Origin: Chaenocephalus aceratus
Lineage: Eukaryota > Chordata > Actinopteri > Perciformes > Channichthyidae
NCBI GenBank assembly: GCA_023974075.1
Contig: JAMFTG010000073.1
Location: 992,001 to 1,056,000 of the forward strand
DNA length: 64,000 nt
Direction of reading: 5' to 3'
In this document: in pieces, positions 32,817-45,440 of the stretch
Position numbering within the stretch: position 1 is the first letter of the stretch
Layout: each line of letters opens with the position of its first letter
Program-made: the position numbers and the translations under genes
Notes under the pieces: model-generated
Database searches by the model: none
Told to the model about the DNA's origin: nothing
Seen by the model: only the letters and a program-made list of their open reading frames with translations

Positions 32817-33450
32817 AAGGTCCCATGTCATGGCCATTTCATAATTCCATTGTTGAGGTATACTAGAATAGATTTACAATGCAATTTTCCAAACTCACAT
32901 TGGTTTCTCATACAGGATCTCTGTATAGTCTGTGTATTCACTCTCTGTCCTAAACGGCGTGTTGGAGCTCCTGCTCCCCTCCCTCCCTTTGAGCCCAGTG
33001 TGCTCTGATTGGTCAGTCCACCACCGTTACAGCGGAACATCAATGATTATGTGTTAAAATGGCGTTTGCAACCAGAAAATGACACCAGTAATGACAAACA
33101 GATGAGAATGCTGCGTGGGGTCTGGGTGCCGTGTTGGCGGGATGTTGCGAGGCTTGCTGCTGCGAGGAGCGGACAGTGTGAGCTGGGTTCATTTCCTGGT
33201 TGCTACGTGGGGTCTGCGAGACATCGAGACATCGCAAATGGACGCGGGAAGGGGGGGGGGGGGTGCTGAGGGGGCTGCAGCACCCCCATCTGCAAGGCTC
33301 CACTAGCACCCCCCCCAGCGCGTCACAGGAAGAATTAAAAATGGAAAAAGAAAAATGTCCAACGAGGCGTTCTGGGGCAGCATAGACAGATATTTTTCTG
33401 TGTTAGAGTTTTACTCGCTACAGGGTACTTTGAGGGTGTGTGACTTTGTA
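32817..33450. mobile_element. Second copy of the AGGTCCCATGTCATG MITE, right end lost
   Basis: TTAA (32813-32816) is followed by AAGGTCCCATGTCATGGCCA and a tract collinear with 15421-16140 (TTCCAAACTCACATTGGTTT, CTGATTGGTC, TTTTACTCGCTACAGGGT). The right terminus is replaced by unrelated sequence after about 33450. A G-run (33251-33263) lies within. Confidence 0.75.
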
Positions 33451-33705
33451 CAGGATCCCATAAACATCTTCACTGATTTACACTTATGGATGATCTGCTG
33501 GGCTCAGGCTGTAGGGACTTGGAACCGAAGGGTCTCCGGATCCCCCAACTGCTCCCTGCCTCTCCGCTCTGGACCTCTCCAAAAAGGTATGCGCCTGTGT
33601 GTATTTGTACTGTGTCTGTATAACAAAAAAATGTGCACCTACTATATATACACTTGTACTGTGTGTCTGAGTGGAAACTGAATTACCCCCTAGGGTTCCT
33701 ATTCT

Positions 33706-33815
33706 CATTTCATTTCAAACCTTTATTTAATCAGATTGGTCCCATTGAGATCATAGATCTCTTTTTTAAGGGAGACCTGCAGCAATTAGGTTCCACATGA
33801 AACATAAAACAATAA
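33706..33815. repeat. Dispersed repeat (TTTATTTAA..GGTCCCATTGAGATC type)
   Basis: CCTTTATTTAATCAGATTGG, then TCCCATTGAGATCATAGATC and AAGGGAGACCTG. I know this word order from many interspersed copies in fish genomes, but the element class is not clear from this fragment. Confidence 0.4.
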
Positions 33816-34769
33816 AGGACATCATACATTATATTTACAGGATACATTTACATAGTTATAGACATTTACAAGTGCCCATAGTATCAACAAGCATTTCATT
33901 TTGCCTAGCTTTATTCTTATCTTCTTCTATAGCTTAAATGTAGGTGATAGATGCTTTTCAATTGATAACAAAGACCCAGGATTATTGACAATATATGGAG
34001 TCCAGTCTGGGATTCAACATGCCAATTACGAGATTCATTATTACATTTATAATTGAGGCAGTTTTCCGATCTGTATATTCTTTTTCATTTGCTTTTTAAG
34101 AATTACAAATAAAATAGGAGATTATCGTTTGTTTAGGGGTTGTACTGTAATAAACATGCTAAGCAGGGAACTCTTTACTTTAAAATAAAAGGGGTCATGG
34201 TGCGGTGGGGTAGTTTTGACAGTTTATAAATCCAGATAACCATGGGTCCTAAAAAAAAACAGTTATTTGTACGTGTGACATAAATCAATCAAAACAGCAC
34301 TGCCAGCTAATATGTGTCTCTGTGTTCCCTAAGATTTATGCCCGCTGACTGCTCTGTGATTGGTCCACGGACAGCTCAGGACGTCCCCTGGGGCTTCCAA
34401 GCTCTTTATCTTGTCAGAAGGGCAATCAGGAAAATAAGTCTCACTAGATTTACCCCTCAGCTCCCCCCCCTACCCCAGGCTGGCTGCAAAAGGAAGTGGC
34501 TGTCCTTCTGGGCCGTTTCTCTCCCTCTCCTCCCATCCCTCCCTCCCTCTCGTCAGGTGATGGATATGTGGAGATCACTCATTCATTACGGCCAGGAGAG
34601 GGGGGCATCCATCACTCACTTCCTGTGTCTCCTTCCCTCCCCACCCATCCAGCCACAGCACCATCAGCTGTCTGTCAAACGGACAGGCCCATCCACTATA
34701 TCACAGGGCCCATAGGACTCTATTATACAAAATGTAACCCGTTCCCCTCGACAGGAGCCAGCTACCGGG

Positions 34770-34770
<1 letters not shown>

Positions 34771-34825
<55 letters not shown>
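34771..34825. repeat. (TG)n microsatellite
   Basis: An uninterrupted run of about 27 TG units followed by TTTAAAG. Confidence 0.97.
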
Positions 34826-34827
<2 letters not shown>

Positions 34828-35442
34828 AAAGCAGGAACACTTTAGTGATTCCTAACTAATCTGTCAGTAGTCATGCAGCAAGTTTTCTTTTGTGAGTTAT
34901 TATCACGTTAGATACACTGAAACCATTTTCTTTAATTAAATGTATTATGTCAACACATTTCACACAACTGTATACGTTTGTTTGTAAGCAAAACTATTAA
35001 GTTGAACCTTTTTATTTAAACTTAATAATGAACCGTATACAGTGATGTGAAATCTCTTGACTCTTTACGGTGAATGCAAGAGTTCCATACATTTGTCTTT
35101 AAAAAACAAAAATCAGAAAACAGAGTGTAGATGAAGTCAAGTGAATATGGCAGGTTTACCAATAGCAAGATTACATTTAAAGAGTATTTACAAACTCTCA
35201 CATAACTTAAAGGGGAAAGGAAACACCAATTACAGTTATAATATTCCGGTAGTTTATTCATTTTACAATGGATATTGATCGTAATATTTATTGTATATGA
35301 TATTACTCGCCAAAAGAAAATTAATTATCTGCCGGCCGGGTGGGGAATTCCGGGACCAGGCCGCCGCCATTAGGGGAGTCCCAAATGGTGACGTCACTGG
35401 CTGTGTTTTCGCTCCACCGGAAGTCAACACAACGTAGCAGAT

Positions 35443-35610
35443 ATGGCAGCGATGGAGGAATTTTGCAATGAGATCGACGTTTTGAACGATGAATTTGACT
35501 ATTCGTCGGGAGATGACATTGATGTGGAAGCATCTACAGTTACCAGGCATCCCATGGCCTATGCTTATGAACCGATTCGGTCGAATAGAGTGGCATACGA
35601 TCCGGAATAA
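35443..35610 (+). pseudogene. Acidic 55-aa first-exon remnant in the Kolobok-like element
   Basis: ATG 35443 opens MAAMEEFCNEIDVLNDEFDY, followed by GDDIDVEAS and a MAYAYEPIRSN end, closing at TAA 35608-35610. The acidic start and YEP motif resemble N-termini of a Cys-rich P2X7-tail-like protein family often seen with fish transposons; that link is weak. A GACGTCACTGG box lies about 45 bases upstream. It converges on the THAP frame, as the second gene of a two-gene transposon would. Confidence 0.35.
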
Positions 35611-36245
35611 AAAAAACACAATGCTAACAGTGAGCCTCTGAATTATCCCCGAGCGAAAAATGCTAATCTATTACTGCACCGAAAATCACTCCTAGCTCCC
35701 TTATTACTAATCCTAGCCGCACATCCAACACATCGTTTATGATCGCAAGGAGACACAGAATCTAACGGTGCCCACCTCAACACTGAAAGATACAAACTCG
35801 CGAGGTTATCCACAAAAACGTACATCAAAACAAGTGGCGCTAGGTACTAACATACGCCAGGCTAACGGCTTACCTTCCTCATTGTCTGGTCTTCAATGGC
35901 ATTACAACGATAAAAACGATGATGTAGTTAATCCATAGGTTAATATCCAATGGGGCTGTGTCCCCTTTGAAATGTTCTGATAATCTATAAGCAATACAAC
36001 TGCAATTCCGTTATCTGCTGTCCGCTCTGTGTGCGCTCTGGGTCCTGCAATACCATCCATCAATAGCAATACTAGCCTTTTTAGGGCTGTTTTCGACAGA
36101 TGAGCGTGTGTATGCCAGTTTAATTAGTTGAGCTATAGAACACCCCCAATTCTCTATTGTACGTCATAATAATAGCTACCATTTAGTTTGGACGCGATTG
36201 CGTTAATTAATAAGGTCACACTGTGTCAGTAAATACATGTGTGAG

Positions 36246-36623
36246 CTAGTAATCTGGTAGTGCTGCAATATTTACCTCTCTCTCGGCAGCTGAAGCAACT
36301 CGTTTGGTGGCTCGAACTTCACGTTTGTTGACACTGTCATTGTCTTGCGCGGCCGACGTGCTGGGACGGTCGGTGTTCCCGACTGCATACGTTGAGAAAT
36401 CGAATATTGTGGGAACAGATCCTGGCTTCAAATCCAATGTTTTGTATTGAACCAGGCATCCAGACTGGACTTTGAGCAGCTTCTCATCCTTTAGTGGCAG
36501 CCTATGGAAATGTACTTCTTCCTTCTTTGTATAAAATCCATTTGTGCAGCCTGGGGCAATACAATAAACTCCTGACGACGACCGTTTTCTTGTAATGTAA
36601 ACTACTGGTGCATTGCACGCCAT
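36246..36623 (-). pseudogene. THAP-domain protein, internally deleted
   Basis: Minus-strand ATG 36623 gives MACNAPVVYITRKRSSSGVY, then CIAPGCTNGFYTKKEEVHFHRLP with the first C-x4-C pair of a THAP (C2CH) DNA-binding finger, and KDEKLLK. The expected W..., second C-x2-H and following loop are missing, so about 30 residues were deleted before SGCLVQYKT. The conserved THAP tail motif is present as PGSVPTIFDF (usually AVPTIF), followed by a Ser/Thr and basic linker. Without the second zinc pair the domain should not fold. An in-frame upstream ATG at 36731 exists but precedes the finger by an unlikely leader. Confidence 0.65.
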
Positions 36624-36848
36624 GTTGTTTGTTATTGAGCTTTGGCCCAGGAAGCCGTGCCCACTCAGTGACGTCACTGGAAAAGTCCCGGAGCAATGGC
36701 AGCGCCCATGGTCATTAGGCACGTATTTCAAAAAGTAAATGTGCGTATCTCGATCGTTTACATTGGAAATAGACTAGATAAATACATTTCCTAATGGTAA
36801 TATTGTCGCATGGAAAGCAGTTTGAAAAGTGTTTCCATTTCCCTTTAA

Positions 36849-38690
36849 TACAACTCTCATCTATCCAGTAATATGCTCACTATTCACACACTTGGCCATA
36901 AACAGCATCATGTTGGCACTGTTCAGTCCATTTTGTTTTAAACTGTAATGTACGTTTTTCCTCTCTGCAACATTTCCTCCCGATGGTAACACAACATTGG
37001 GATCATAATATCTCACAATAACAATGTTTTAACAACTAAATAGGCATGATAATTCAATTTCCTGTTGGACCAACAATGTTAAACCAAGTGAAAAAACATA
37101 ATGGAAATATGACATTTATGTTGTGTTTGTTCCATGATGTGATGTGCTCCATACTTATCACATTTGCAATATTTCATTTTATTTGTATTGAAGTTTTTCT
37201 AATAGGTGTATGCAAATACTTATTGACTCATGAAATAACTAAACTGAAAAAAATATATTCAAATAAGAGAAGTGATTCATAATTTCCACATCTTAAGAGC
37301 AGGCCATACTCAAATACAGAGTTCCATTGAGTGTTCCTTCAATACTGTAGGTACCATGCATCTACAAAATAATTGAGATAATTAAAACAATAAATAAACT
37401 AAAGGTGGGACAAAATTGCTTAACTTAATGCTTATTAGTGCTCAGCTAGTTTGTACTGAATAGTATGAAGCTTCATTCATAACGTTGACATTCCAATTAT
37501 TATGAATAATTTAAACATTGCATGCAATAGCCCACCTTCTCTTCCCTTTTCTCTTTCTGCCACTCCCCTCTCAAACACACAAAACCTGACTGACCTGGGT
37601 CTTCCAGCAGTCCAGTCTGGATTTCTCTTTGACATACTTGCAGGTAGCAGTTTGGTTTTGAATGTTTTCCTGATACGTATTTGCAAAACTTTCACCGTGC
37701 AGAACTTTAAAGCACTATTCTCATCACGTTCACCTCTTGTTACGGTGTCTTTGCAGTAGTGCTCAGAGGTAATATCCACTGAAAGCATAAGGTTAGCACT
37801 GTTATATTCCCTCCCAACCTACAGGGACAACGTGAGGTGAAACGCAGCCCATCTCATGACACCAGACAACTTCAAAGAGCTTTTTTGCCTGAATTATTTC
37901 TAATTCAGACCACACTATTATACATTTTACCTTGTGAGGTTTAAGAAGCAGCCCCCAACCGAGCCTCTAAGCCTTGACTACAACATAAATAAATCCAATC
38001 CCTGCTATTGTTCATGGTGCAGTGCTGAGGCACATCCCCAGGGCCTGTCATTTCAACTCAGCCTCTTCTTCTGTTGCATTCTTTCTGCTTCTCTCCACTC
38101 ATATGTTCTCAGCAAAGTCACTCACAGGAAGGAAAGAGGAAACAACAGAGTTGTCCTCTCTGGCTTCATGTTTGGAAATGTCACCGAACCCTACATTTAC
38201 AGTAATACCAATACAAAATATAGCGTTCTAAGTAAAAACACAGGACTTATTGTTGCACACCTGGACATAAAAGGGACTTCCAGGCATGCATAAGGTTACA
38301 AATAAAATTGTTTGTTCTGAAATATACAAACACAACACATCACTGCACGAGGCTTCATGCATTCGGCACGGTCTAATAATAATACCTTGGCATAAACATG
38401 TGTTCACATTCTCAAACTTACATGAAACATAAAAATATCAAAGGTCTGCTAACATTAACCAGCTAAACACATGAACTAACACACAACTCCCTATCTAGTT
38501 CAAGGTGGTTACAAAACAGGAAATAGTCCCATTGAGCTAACAGGTGAAGCACGTTGCACATGACACCCTCGACATTTAACTGCAAAAACTACAATAAAAG
38601 GAGAATATATAATCAGCATGACAACTAGTTTGTCACACTTTCACATTATCACTACTTTTATTCATCTTTCATCACCAAAGCTTACCTGGA
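36849..38690. other. Unassigned AT-rich DNA
   Basis: No frame with recognisable domains, no terminal repeats. ORFs at 37477-37788 and 37934-38293 look random in composition and have no start context or partner. Confidence 0.3.
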
Positions 38691-38699
38691 ATACAGAAA

Positions 38700-38962
38700 G
38701 GCCAGCACAGCGTGGGTGCATGCACTCGGCACAGTCTAATAAGTGATGACTTTGCCTCTTGCGTTTCAACTAAAGGACTTGCATATAGACTCTTATTGCA
38801 CTTTTTTAAACTATTTTTCTTCTTGTATTTACTATTTACTTGCACTATATTTGTCTGTTTCTGTGTTTTGTGTTGCACTGTTGGAGAAGCCTGTGACATA
38901 AGATTTTCATCGACATAACTACACTGTAGCTATGTTCGTTTGACAAATAAAGAACCTTGAAC
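38700..38962 (+). mobile_element. LINE 3' tail (AATAAAGAACCTTGAACC type)
   Basis: GTTGCACTGTTGGAGAAGCC, TGTGACATAAGATTTTCATC, TAGCTATGTT and ACAAATAAAGAACCTTGAAC are the 3' end of a fish LINE. A reverse-orientation copy of the same family is at 46838-47045. Confidence 0.6.
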
Positions 38963-39191
38963 CTGAGCTGCCCTCTGTGCCTGTGTGGTTTTTACTCCGT
39001 GTAATTATAACTTTACCTACTAAATATAAAAGTTGCCATTGCACATGAACATATATCAGAGAATTATGGGTTAGTTAATAACAAAAAAAGACAACAACAT
39101 GTAAAGGGATTTTGCAATGTTGTCCAATTTCATGTCCATTACCAAGCCTAATATTACTGTGGGTCCCACATTATTATTCACTGGGGAGGGG

Positions 39192-39711
39192 GGGCTGCAA
39201 TAATAAAAGGGGGTTAGGATACTTAACGCTAACCTGGGTTCCCCAATACGAGCCCTTAGGACAAGTCACGCAGATAAGAATAAAAGGATGGACAGGGACG
39301 CGGCCTCAAGTTCAAATGTTTACAAACGTTTATTATATAAATAATCAAGTAAAAGTTCAGTAATATAAAATGCAGATTAAAACTTATTCAGCTTTCCCAG
39401 TCGACACACCTAAGTCCCACGATTGAAGGCTGGCTCTGACAAGGAGAGAGTAACTAGAATAATTACAATATCACACATATAGTGATAGTTAAAAAGTGAT
39501 TCTTCTGGCCAACTGCTGAGGGTTTCCCCAAAACCACAATATCACCACGTGTAGCTGTATTCAATCAACACTCACTGCAAATCACCCATATCTGCATGCA
39601 AAAAGTGCCCAGCAAACCACATGCTCCACTCCACAGTATGGCCAGGATCGTCACTGAAGAAGTATAAGCACAGAGACAGTATTAGACCTTGTGGGACAGG
39701 GTGGGTCGTTA
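39192..39711 (-). mobile_element. Candidate solo LTR
   Basis: Read on the minus strand it begins TGTAACGACCCACCCTGTCC and ends near TTATTATTGCA, with a TATA-like stretch and AATAAACG polyadenylation signal about 120 bases before the end. These are LTR features, but no clear target duplication was found and the left end is uncertain because of a G-run. Confidence 0.4.
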
Positions 39712-39913
39712 CAAGGAGGGTGCTGTAGCTTTAATTCACTAGTTTGTACACAATACAACAAACTAGTCAATAAGCAAAACATAGAAGGTAGGCAAAACAA
39801 TACTTAGGCAACAAATAGCATGTAGTGTGGAAATTGATGTAAAGTATTATGGCAAAAAGTTTAATACAGTGTAATTCTGGTATATTCATTTTTATGTCAC
39901 CTGATATATGGGA

Positions 39914-40609
39914 TGTTAAGTGTTGGTTAATGAGAGACATGTATTTGCGTTCATTTCAAGACTCCTAAAGAGCAGGACACGATTGGGTCACACACAATTA
40001 GAGAGACAATGGTCCTTCTGATTCTGGGTGAGCTGACTTCGGGTGGAAGGAAGTCAAGATGGCCTGGGGGTATGAGGACAGTTAAGCTCTGTTGGTTAGC
40101 TGGTCCTGAGGAGGTCATGAGATGATGACTGGTAAATTCCCAACAAGTATGGCTTTCATAAAGAAAAACATATGACTATTGTGTGATAAGCTACATGATA
40201 AGATGTGTTTTGCTTCAAACTGAAACTGTTTGGTTCTCTGCTGGCACGCGCTGATTCACTGTGATAGAGCATCTTTTGCATCTCCCAATGAGATGACCTG
40301 AAAAGATGACCAGCTGACCCAACCCCTCCTGTTTGTTTTGGTATGAAAGCCTGTTCGGCCTTGGGTTCGCTCTCTCTTCTCGGGCTGCCAAGACCGAAGG
40401 GTCTAAGCAGCACGTGAACCAGGGCAGGAGTACTCCTTACATTACTATATTATATTATATTGTATGGTAATGTATTATATTGTATTGCATTATTACCTTT
40501 TATAATTAAAACAGATTATTGTTTAACCCTCGTCCTGGTTGTTTTGAGTGTTTCTTCTTTTAAAGCAAACTCATAGGATCGGCGCGGAGAAGAGATATCT
40601 ACTCCAACA
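39914..40609 (+). mobile_element. Candidate LTR (retrovirus-like layout)
   Basis: It starts TGTTAAGTGTTGG and ends CTACTCCAACA, with an AATTAAA-type signal at 40505 and a GT-rich stretch (CCTGGTTGTTTTGAGTGTTT) after it, like the R/U5 part of an LTR. No target duplication matches at the flanks. Internal retroelement sequence is absent. Confidence 0.35.
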
Positions 40610-41266
40610 GTAGGCATGGTAAAATACAGCTAAAAGCTAAGATCAAGAAAAGGAAAGGCAAAACGGTAACAAACTAATCCTAAAATAAATGGAGAAAGGA
40701 GATTATAATTGTATATATGCAAACGCATTCACTCAATTATCACCTCACTGGACACCTCCGCAACGGTGATTCTCTACACAGTCTCTGATGGTGCTGTCAA
40801 GAAGCCTGGCGTTTACAGGCCACATGTTAACAATTTAGTGGTACACTGAATGTTACAAGTCCTAACAGCAGCTTCACATACCTCGTATAGGGGAAAAACA
40901 CGCCTTGCAGCCAGACAACGATGACTGGAACAAAAACACTCGTAATAGTCACAGCTGATTTGGGTGAGGTGTGAGTGGGCATTTAAAGTGTGGCGGGAGA
41001 TGCTGAACTACGTATAGCTGCGGTGTTTTCCTGGAAGGGCCAGCTGACTAAAGAAGGGGGGGTGTGTCTTAAAGGGGCAGTGGTGGCCCAGCCACGTGAA
41101 GAAATGATCTGACAGCTAATCCAGAAAACAGTAGCACCGGCTACAAATGGCTCTGTTAAAGCTGTTTTCTTTAGTATACACACTGTTGTTGTTTTCCTAA
41201 TTAGTCTTGATTTATAACTTAGTGTGAAGCAGATTTTTAATATGTTGCCTACGGGTAGTTTATTTT

Positions 41267-42312
41267 ACAAACCCCAATTCCAATGGGGTTTGGACGTTGT
41301 GTAAATTGTAAATACAAACTGAATACAATGATTCGCAAATCATTATCGACCTATATTCAAGTGAATACCCTACAAAGACAAGATATGTAGTGTTCAAACT
41401 GATCAACTTTATGCTTTATGCAAATATTGACTAATTTTGAATTTGACGCCTGAAACACGCTCCAGTAAAGCTGGGATAGGGTCATGTTTACTATGTTACA
41501 TCACCTTCCTTCTAACAACACTCCTAAGCGTTTGGGAACTGAGGACACTAATTGTTGGAGCTTTGTAGGTGGAATTATTTCCCATTCTTGCTTGATGTAC
41601 ACCTTCAGTGCTTCATAATGCGCCCCACATTTTCAAAGGAGACAGGTCTGGGCTGCAGGCAGGCCAGTCTAGTACCCCCACTCTTTCACTACAAAGCCAC
41701 GCTGTTGTAACACGTACAAAATGTGGCTTGGCATTGTGGCAGAATATGTTGCTCCAAAACCTGTCTGTACCTTTCAGCATTAATGGGCACTAACACCCCC
41801 CATACCATCACAGATGCTGGCTTTGAACTTTGCGCTGATAACAATCTGGATGGTCCTTTTCCTCTTTAGCTGGAGGACACGACGTCCATCATTTCCAAAA
41901 AACAATTAGGAATGTGGACCACAGCACACTTTTCCACTCTGCTCAGAGGAGCCGGCATAATTTCTGGGTGTTGTTGATATATGGCTAGTGTGTTTTAACC
42001 TTCACTTGCAGACGTAGTGACGAGCTGTGTTCACTGACAATGGTGTTCCAAGTGTTCCTGAGTCCATGTGGTAATATCCTTTACAGAAGGATGTTGGTTT
42101 ATAATGCAGTACCGCCCAGTCTTTTTTTGCCTGTCCCATCTTTTTTGGAACGTGTTACAGGCATCAAATTCAAAATGAGTGCATTTTTGCCAAAAAAATT
42201 AAAGTTGATCAGTTTGAAAATTACATATTGTCTTTGTAGGGTATTCACTTAAATATTGGTTGAAAGGGATTTGCAAATCATAGTATTCTGTCTTTATTTA
42301 CAATGCATCCTT
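41267..42312. mobile_element. Old non-autonomous DNA element
   Basis: The start ACAAACCCCAATTCCAATGG is the well-known terminus of an abundant fish element; CCTATATTCAAGTGAATACC (left) and GGGTATTCACTTAAATATTG (right) are inverted, as are CAAACTGATCAACTTTA and AAAGTTGATCAGTTTG. The right terminus is replaced after TTTATTTACAATG. No intact frame remains; the element is a decayed, right-truncated copy. Confidence 0.6.
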
Positions 42313-42359
42313 TTTTATATTGTGACCATGTGTTTTATTTAATAAATCTTAATCTGCAG

Positions 42360-43254
42360 TAGCCTTACCTTGTAATCCATCACTTTCCCAACACTAGCTT
42401 TGTGGAAAGACTTCCATTCACCAATTGATTTAAGGTTATTGCTTAGATGTTTGTGTAATGACAGTCAGTTTAAATTCCATTTTGTCGATCTGGCCAAAGG
42501 TTCCATTTATCATGATGACACAGCCCTCATAGAAGTAATTTCTAGGAACTAAGTAATCTGAAGGTGCGTCAAGACCAGACGAGAAGCAAAGATTTGCATT
42601 GGGTCACACAAATTCACATCGTTTTTGCATTAACTATACATGTTATGTCCTGCTTTCTGAGCCATTATAGAACCATGCCTGACTCAGTGATGTCACCCCC
42701 AGCATCTTACCAGGACTTCCTGTTGCTGTGAGCTGCTCTCCTCTGTGGTCTGCTGGCCTCTGTGCTGTTTGTCCAGCACTCACCCAGCTGACAGTGGCAC
42801 CATTACCACATATGTAGCGCACATTCCTGGCTAATTGGGTTTGAGGCCCTTGAGGCAATGTATGTGTGTTAAATGGGGGATAGGTTTGTCTGGTGTGTGT
42901 TTGTGTGTTGGGACTGTGCAGTATGATTAAGGTTGAGAGGTAATTTGGTTGTTATGTGTGAATTTGCGGATGTGTGTGTCGAAATTGAATGCGTGGTCTC
43001 ATGAAAACTGTGGCCTTTTTTCAGGCTTGCTGTAGTCTGGGGAAACTCAGAGAAGTATTTACTTTCTCACTGAAACATTTATTTTTTCCCCAGATTTCTT
43101 TGATGGATCTGTCATGTGTACCTTGGCTCTGTGTTGCAAGGGAAACCAAGGTAAGATAAGGTTTAGAAACAAACAAGTGTTTCAGAGCCGACAGCAGCGA
43201 GCAGATCCATAACAACAATTTCCTTCCTTCATCTAGATATGCATCCAATGCTCT
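42360..43254. other. Unassigned DNA
   Basis: No coding frame with domains and no terminal repeats. A GTGTGT-rich segment lies at 42860-42990. Confidence 0.3.
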
Positions 43255-43262
43255 GTATGTTG

Positions 43263-44620
43263 TAGAGATGTTAAGATTCACCGATTCGCATCGGTGCACC
43301 GGCATAAACGTTCAAGATGCGAGTGCACCGGTTGAAAGAGTGCACATCGGCTACAGTTTGGGTTGAACTCGCGATGCATCGATTGCGTAGCGTCTTTGCA
43401 TCGGTAAAAAACCGATTCATTCATATAAAATCCCCTCATCTTGTCAACGCTCAGCAGAGACGATCTTTGATATTTGCTTCGCCACTACGGAGGCCGAGAG
43501 TCTCAGTTATCAACACACACGGAAGTTGAGGAGAAAGAGAAACACAGCGCACCGAAAAATACCTACAAATCAAACGTTTGGCAACACTTCGGATTGTTCA
43601 AGAAAGACGGTGTAATAGTCCTTTATGCTCTATAGCTGACGCAGGTCATGGAGAGTGATCAGGTATCCGTAGACCTTTGTATGAGGTATCTTTATTACTT
43701 AACAGGTCTCCAGCCATGATACATAGATCCGTCCAGATGCGGGCTTGCATACACACAGTATCACTCCGCAGCCGCACCCCATCAGTAACGTCCTGATGGT
43801 ATATACTATATACTACAGACGGTCAATTTGAAAAATCGCTCGCAAATTGTTAACGATGCCGAGCCACTTTAAAGTACACAAGTAGTACGAGGAACTTAGC
43901 GACGCACATAAAGAGGCGACATGGGGTCTGCGGCTGAAAAGAGAAACCTGAAAGTTAGACTATGAGTTAAATCACTCAGTGAGGTGTTCTGTCAGAGAGA
44001 GTGGTGTTTAGTTTACAGCAGCCTGTGACGGCTAATAACAGTTTAAATGTCTTCCTTACTGTAAGCAGTTATGAAATACCTGTTTGTGAAAGGTTATTTG
44101 TATTCTTTATTCTTATAGAACCCACTGCTTTCTGCTCACTCGTGAGTCAGCCTATGCATGAGTGTTAAGCACATCAGGCTGGCAGCTGTATGGGCATTGC
44201 ACTATGGTAGCTGTTATTTGCACATTGTTAATCATGAGCAATGCATCCTTACATTGTTTAACTGTGAGGTGTTATAACATGGTACTCTGGAGAGCTTTTA
44301 AAGGTAAAAAAATAAACGGCATGATGGGATGTGCAGTACCACATATGTAAAGCACTTTTTTGTTAATGTATGATTTGCTGTATATAAGGAATAAAACAAA
44401 AATCCTCTGTCGTACCAAATTGAAGTTTCATTATTTTTGCATAGTGTTGAATCGCACCGAATCGCATAATGTTGAATCAAATCGTATCGAACTGTATCGC
44501 AACAGGGGTGAATCGTATCGTATCGCATGGTGTTTCAAATGTATCGTTAATGTATCGTATCGTGGCAACGTATCGAGATGCGCATCGCATCGGCCTCAGT
44601 GATGGAGATGCACATCCCTA
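43263..44620. mobile_element. hAT-type non-autonomous element, 8-bp TSD
   Basis: GTATGTTG is repeated exactly at 43255-43262 and 44621-44628. The ends are TAGAGATGTTAAGATTC and GAGATGCACATCCCTA (reverse complement TAGGGATGTGCATCTC), a diverged TIR. Near both ends are repeated words built on ATCG (GATTCGCATCGG; AATCGTATCGTATCGCATGG), likely subterminal binding sites. No transposase frame. Confidence 0.85.
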
Positions 44621-45235
44621 GTATGTTGTGATTCCTTCTTTATGTCTTCCTTACCCCACTTCTATTCCCCACTACAAGCCCCAACGTATTTACCGGTGTT
44701 ATTCATCTGAAGTTGATGAGCATTCTTTTTGCAAGTGCAGATTGGAGACAAAAAAGTCGTCTCTGTGAATACACTCACTGCGAAAGTGGTGAAAGCATTT
44801 GGATGAATGCTCCTCTCCACCACTGCCCTATATTTCCCTATTCATTCAGCCGAGTGTGGCGTCAGGACGTTTAGTCATCCGTGAGTTATACACCTGCTGT
44901 ACATGTGAACAGCGGAGGAGGAGGTGGAGCAGGGGAGGAAAGGGAGGAGAACAGGACATGTTAGTGTAAAAAGGCGAGAGCCGGTGAAGGGGCGGGACAA
45001 CGTGTCTTATTTCTGAATAGATGTTGACAAAGAAGACGCTGGGTGAATGCAGTGCAGGGCGTTCGGATGAAGAGCAGGCGGAAATCATCGGAGCGGCACA
45101 CAGCTGTACTTATTCACAACTCGCCAAAACTGCAAAAGTCAAACTTCCAAAACTTGTTTTCTCTGGGAGTGTGGAGGAGAGGAGGTAGAAGAGAAGTTAT
45201 AACTTACAATATTGAATTTGATACAGAAGATGTCT

Positions 45236-45312
45236 TTCAGAAACAGGTTTATTGCCAAGTAGGTTTACAAATACAAGGAATTTCGCTCAGTCGAGATGGT
45301 GCATAAATAAAC
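45236..45312 (-). mobile_element. LINE-tail-like fragment
   Basis: TTTATTGCCAAGTAGGTTTA followed by CAAATACAAGGAATTTCGCT is a common 3'-end-derived repeat of fish LINEs in reverse orientation. Confidence 0.4.
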
Positions 45313-45440
45313 ACAATTATAAGAGAAAGGACCAACCAAAAAATGTGGAGTATTGCTACTAAAAGTGGAAATATATGCAGATATTAGAATCTGTTTTGAA
45401 CATTTGTTTTTGTAGTACTAGTACTAATATTTTGACTTAA

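Larger units (their letters stand above)
35211..36844. mobile_element. Kolobok-like element with TTAA duplication and THAP remnant
   Basis: TTAA occurs at 35207-35210 and 36845-36848. Inside it, AGGGGAAAGGAAACAC at the left faces GTGTTTCCATTTCCCT at the right, an imperfect 16-bp TIR. Two short coding remnants converge: an acidic 55-aa frame (+, 35443-35610) and a THAP-domain frame (-, 36623-36246). The TTAA target site and THAP DNA-binding domain together are the hallmark of the Kolobok superfamily. At 1.6 kb it has lost its catalytic part. Both ends also carry GACGTCACTGG boxes (35389-35401, 36668-36680), possible promoter elements for the two genes. Confidence 0.7.

Noticed and set aside
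34771..34825. Z-DNA-forming TG run as a regulatory element
   Set aside because: An ordinary dinucleotide microsatellite; nothing nearby supports regulation.
37934..38293. 119-codon ORF in unassigned DNA
   Set aside because: No homology sense, no splice context and no periodic codon bias by eye.
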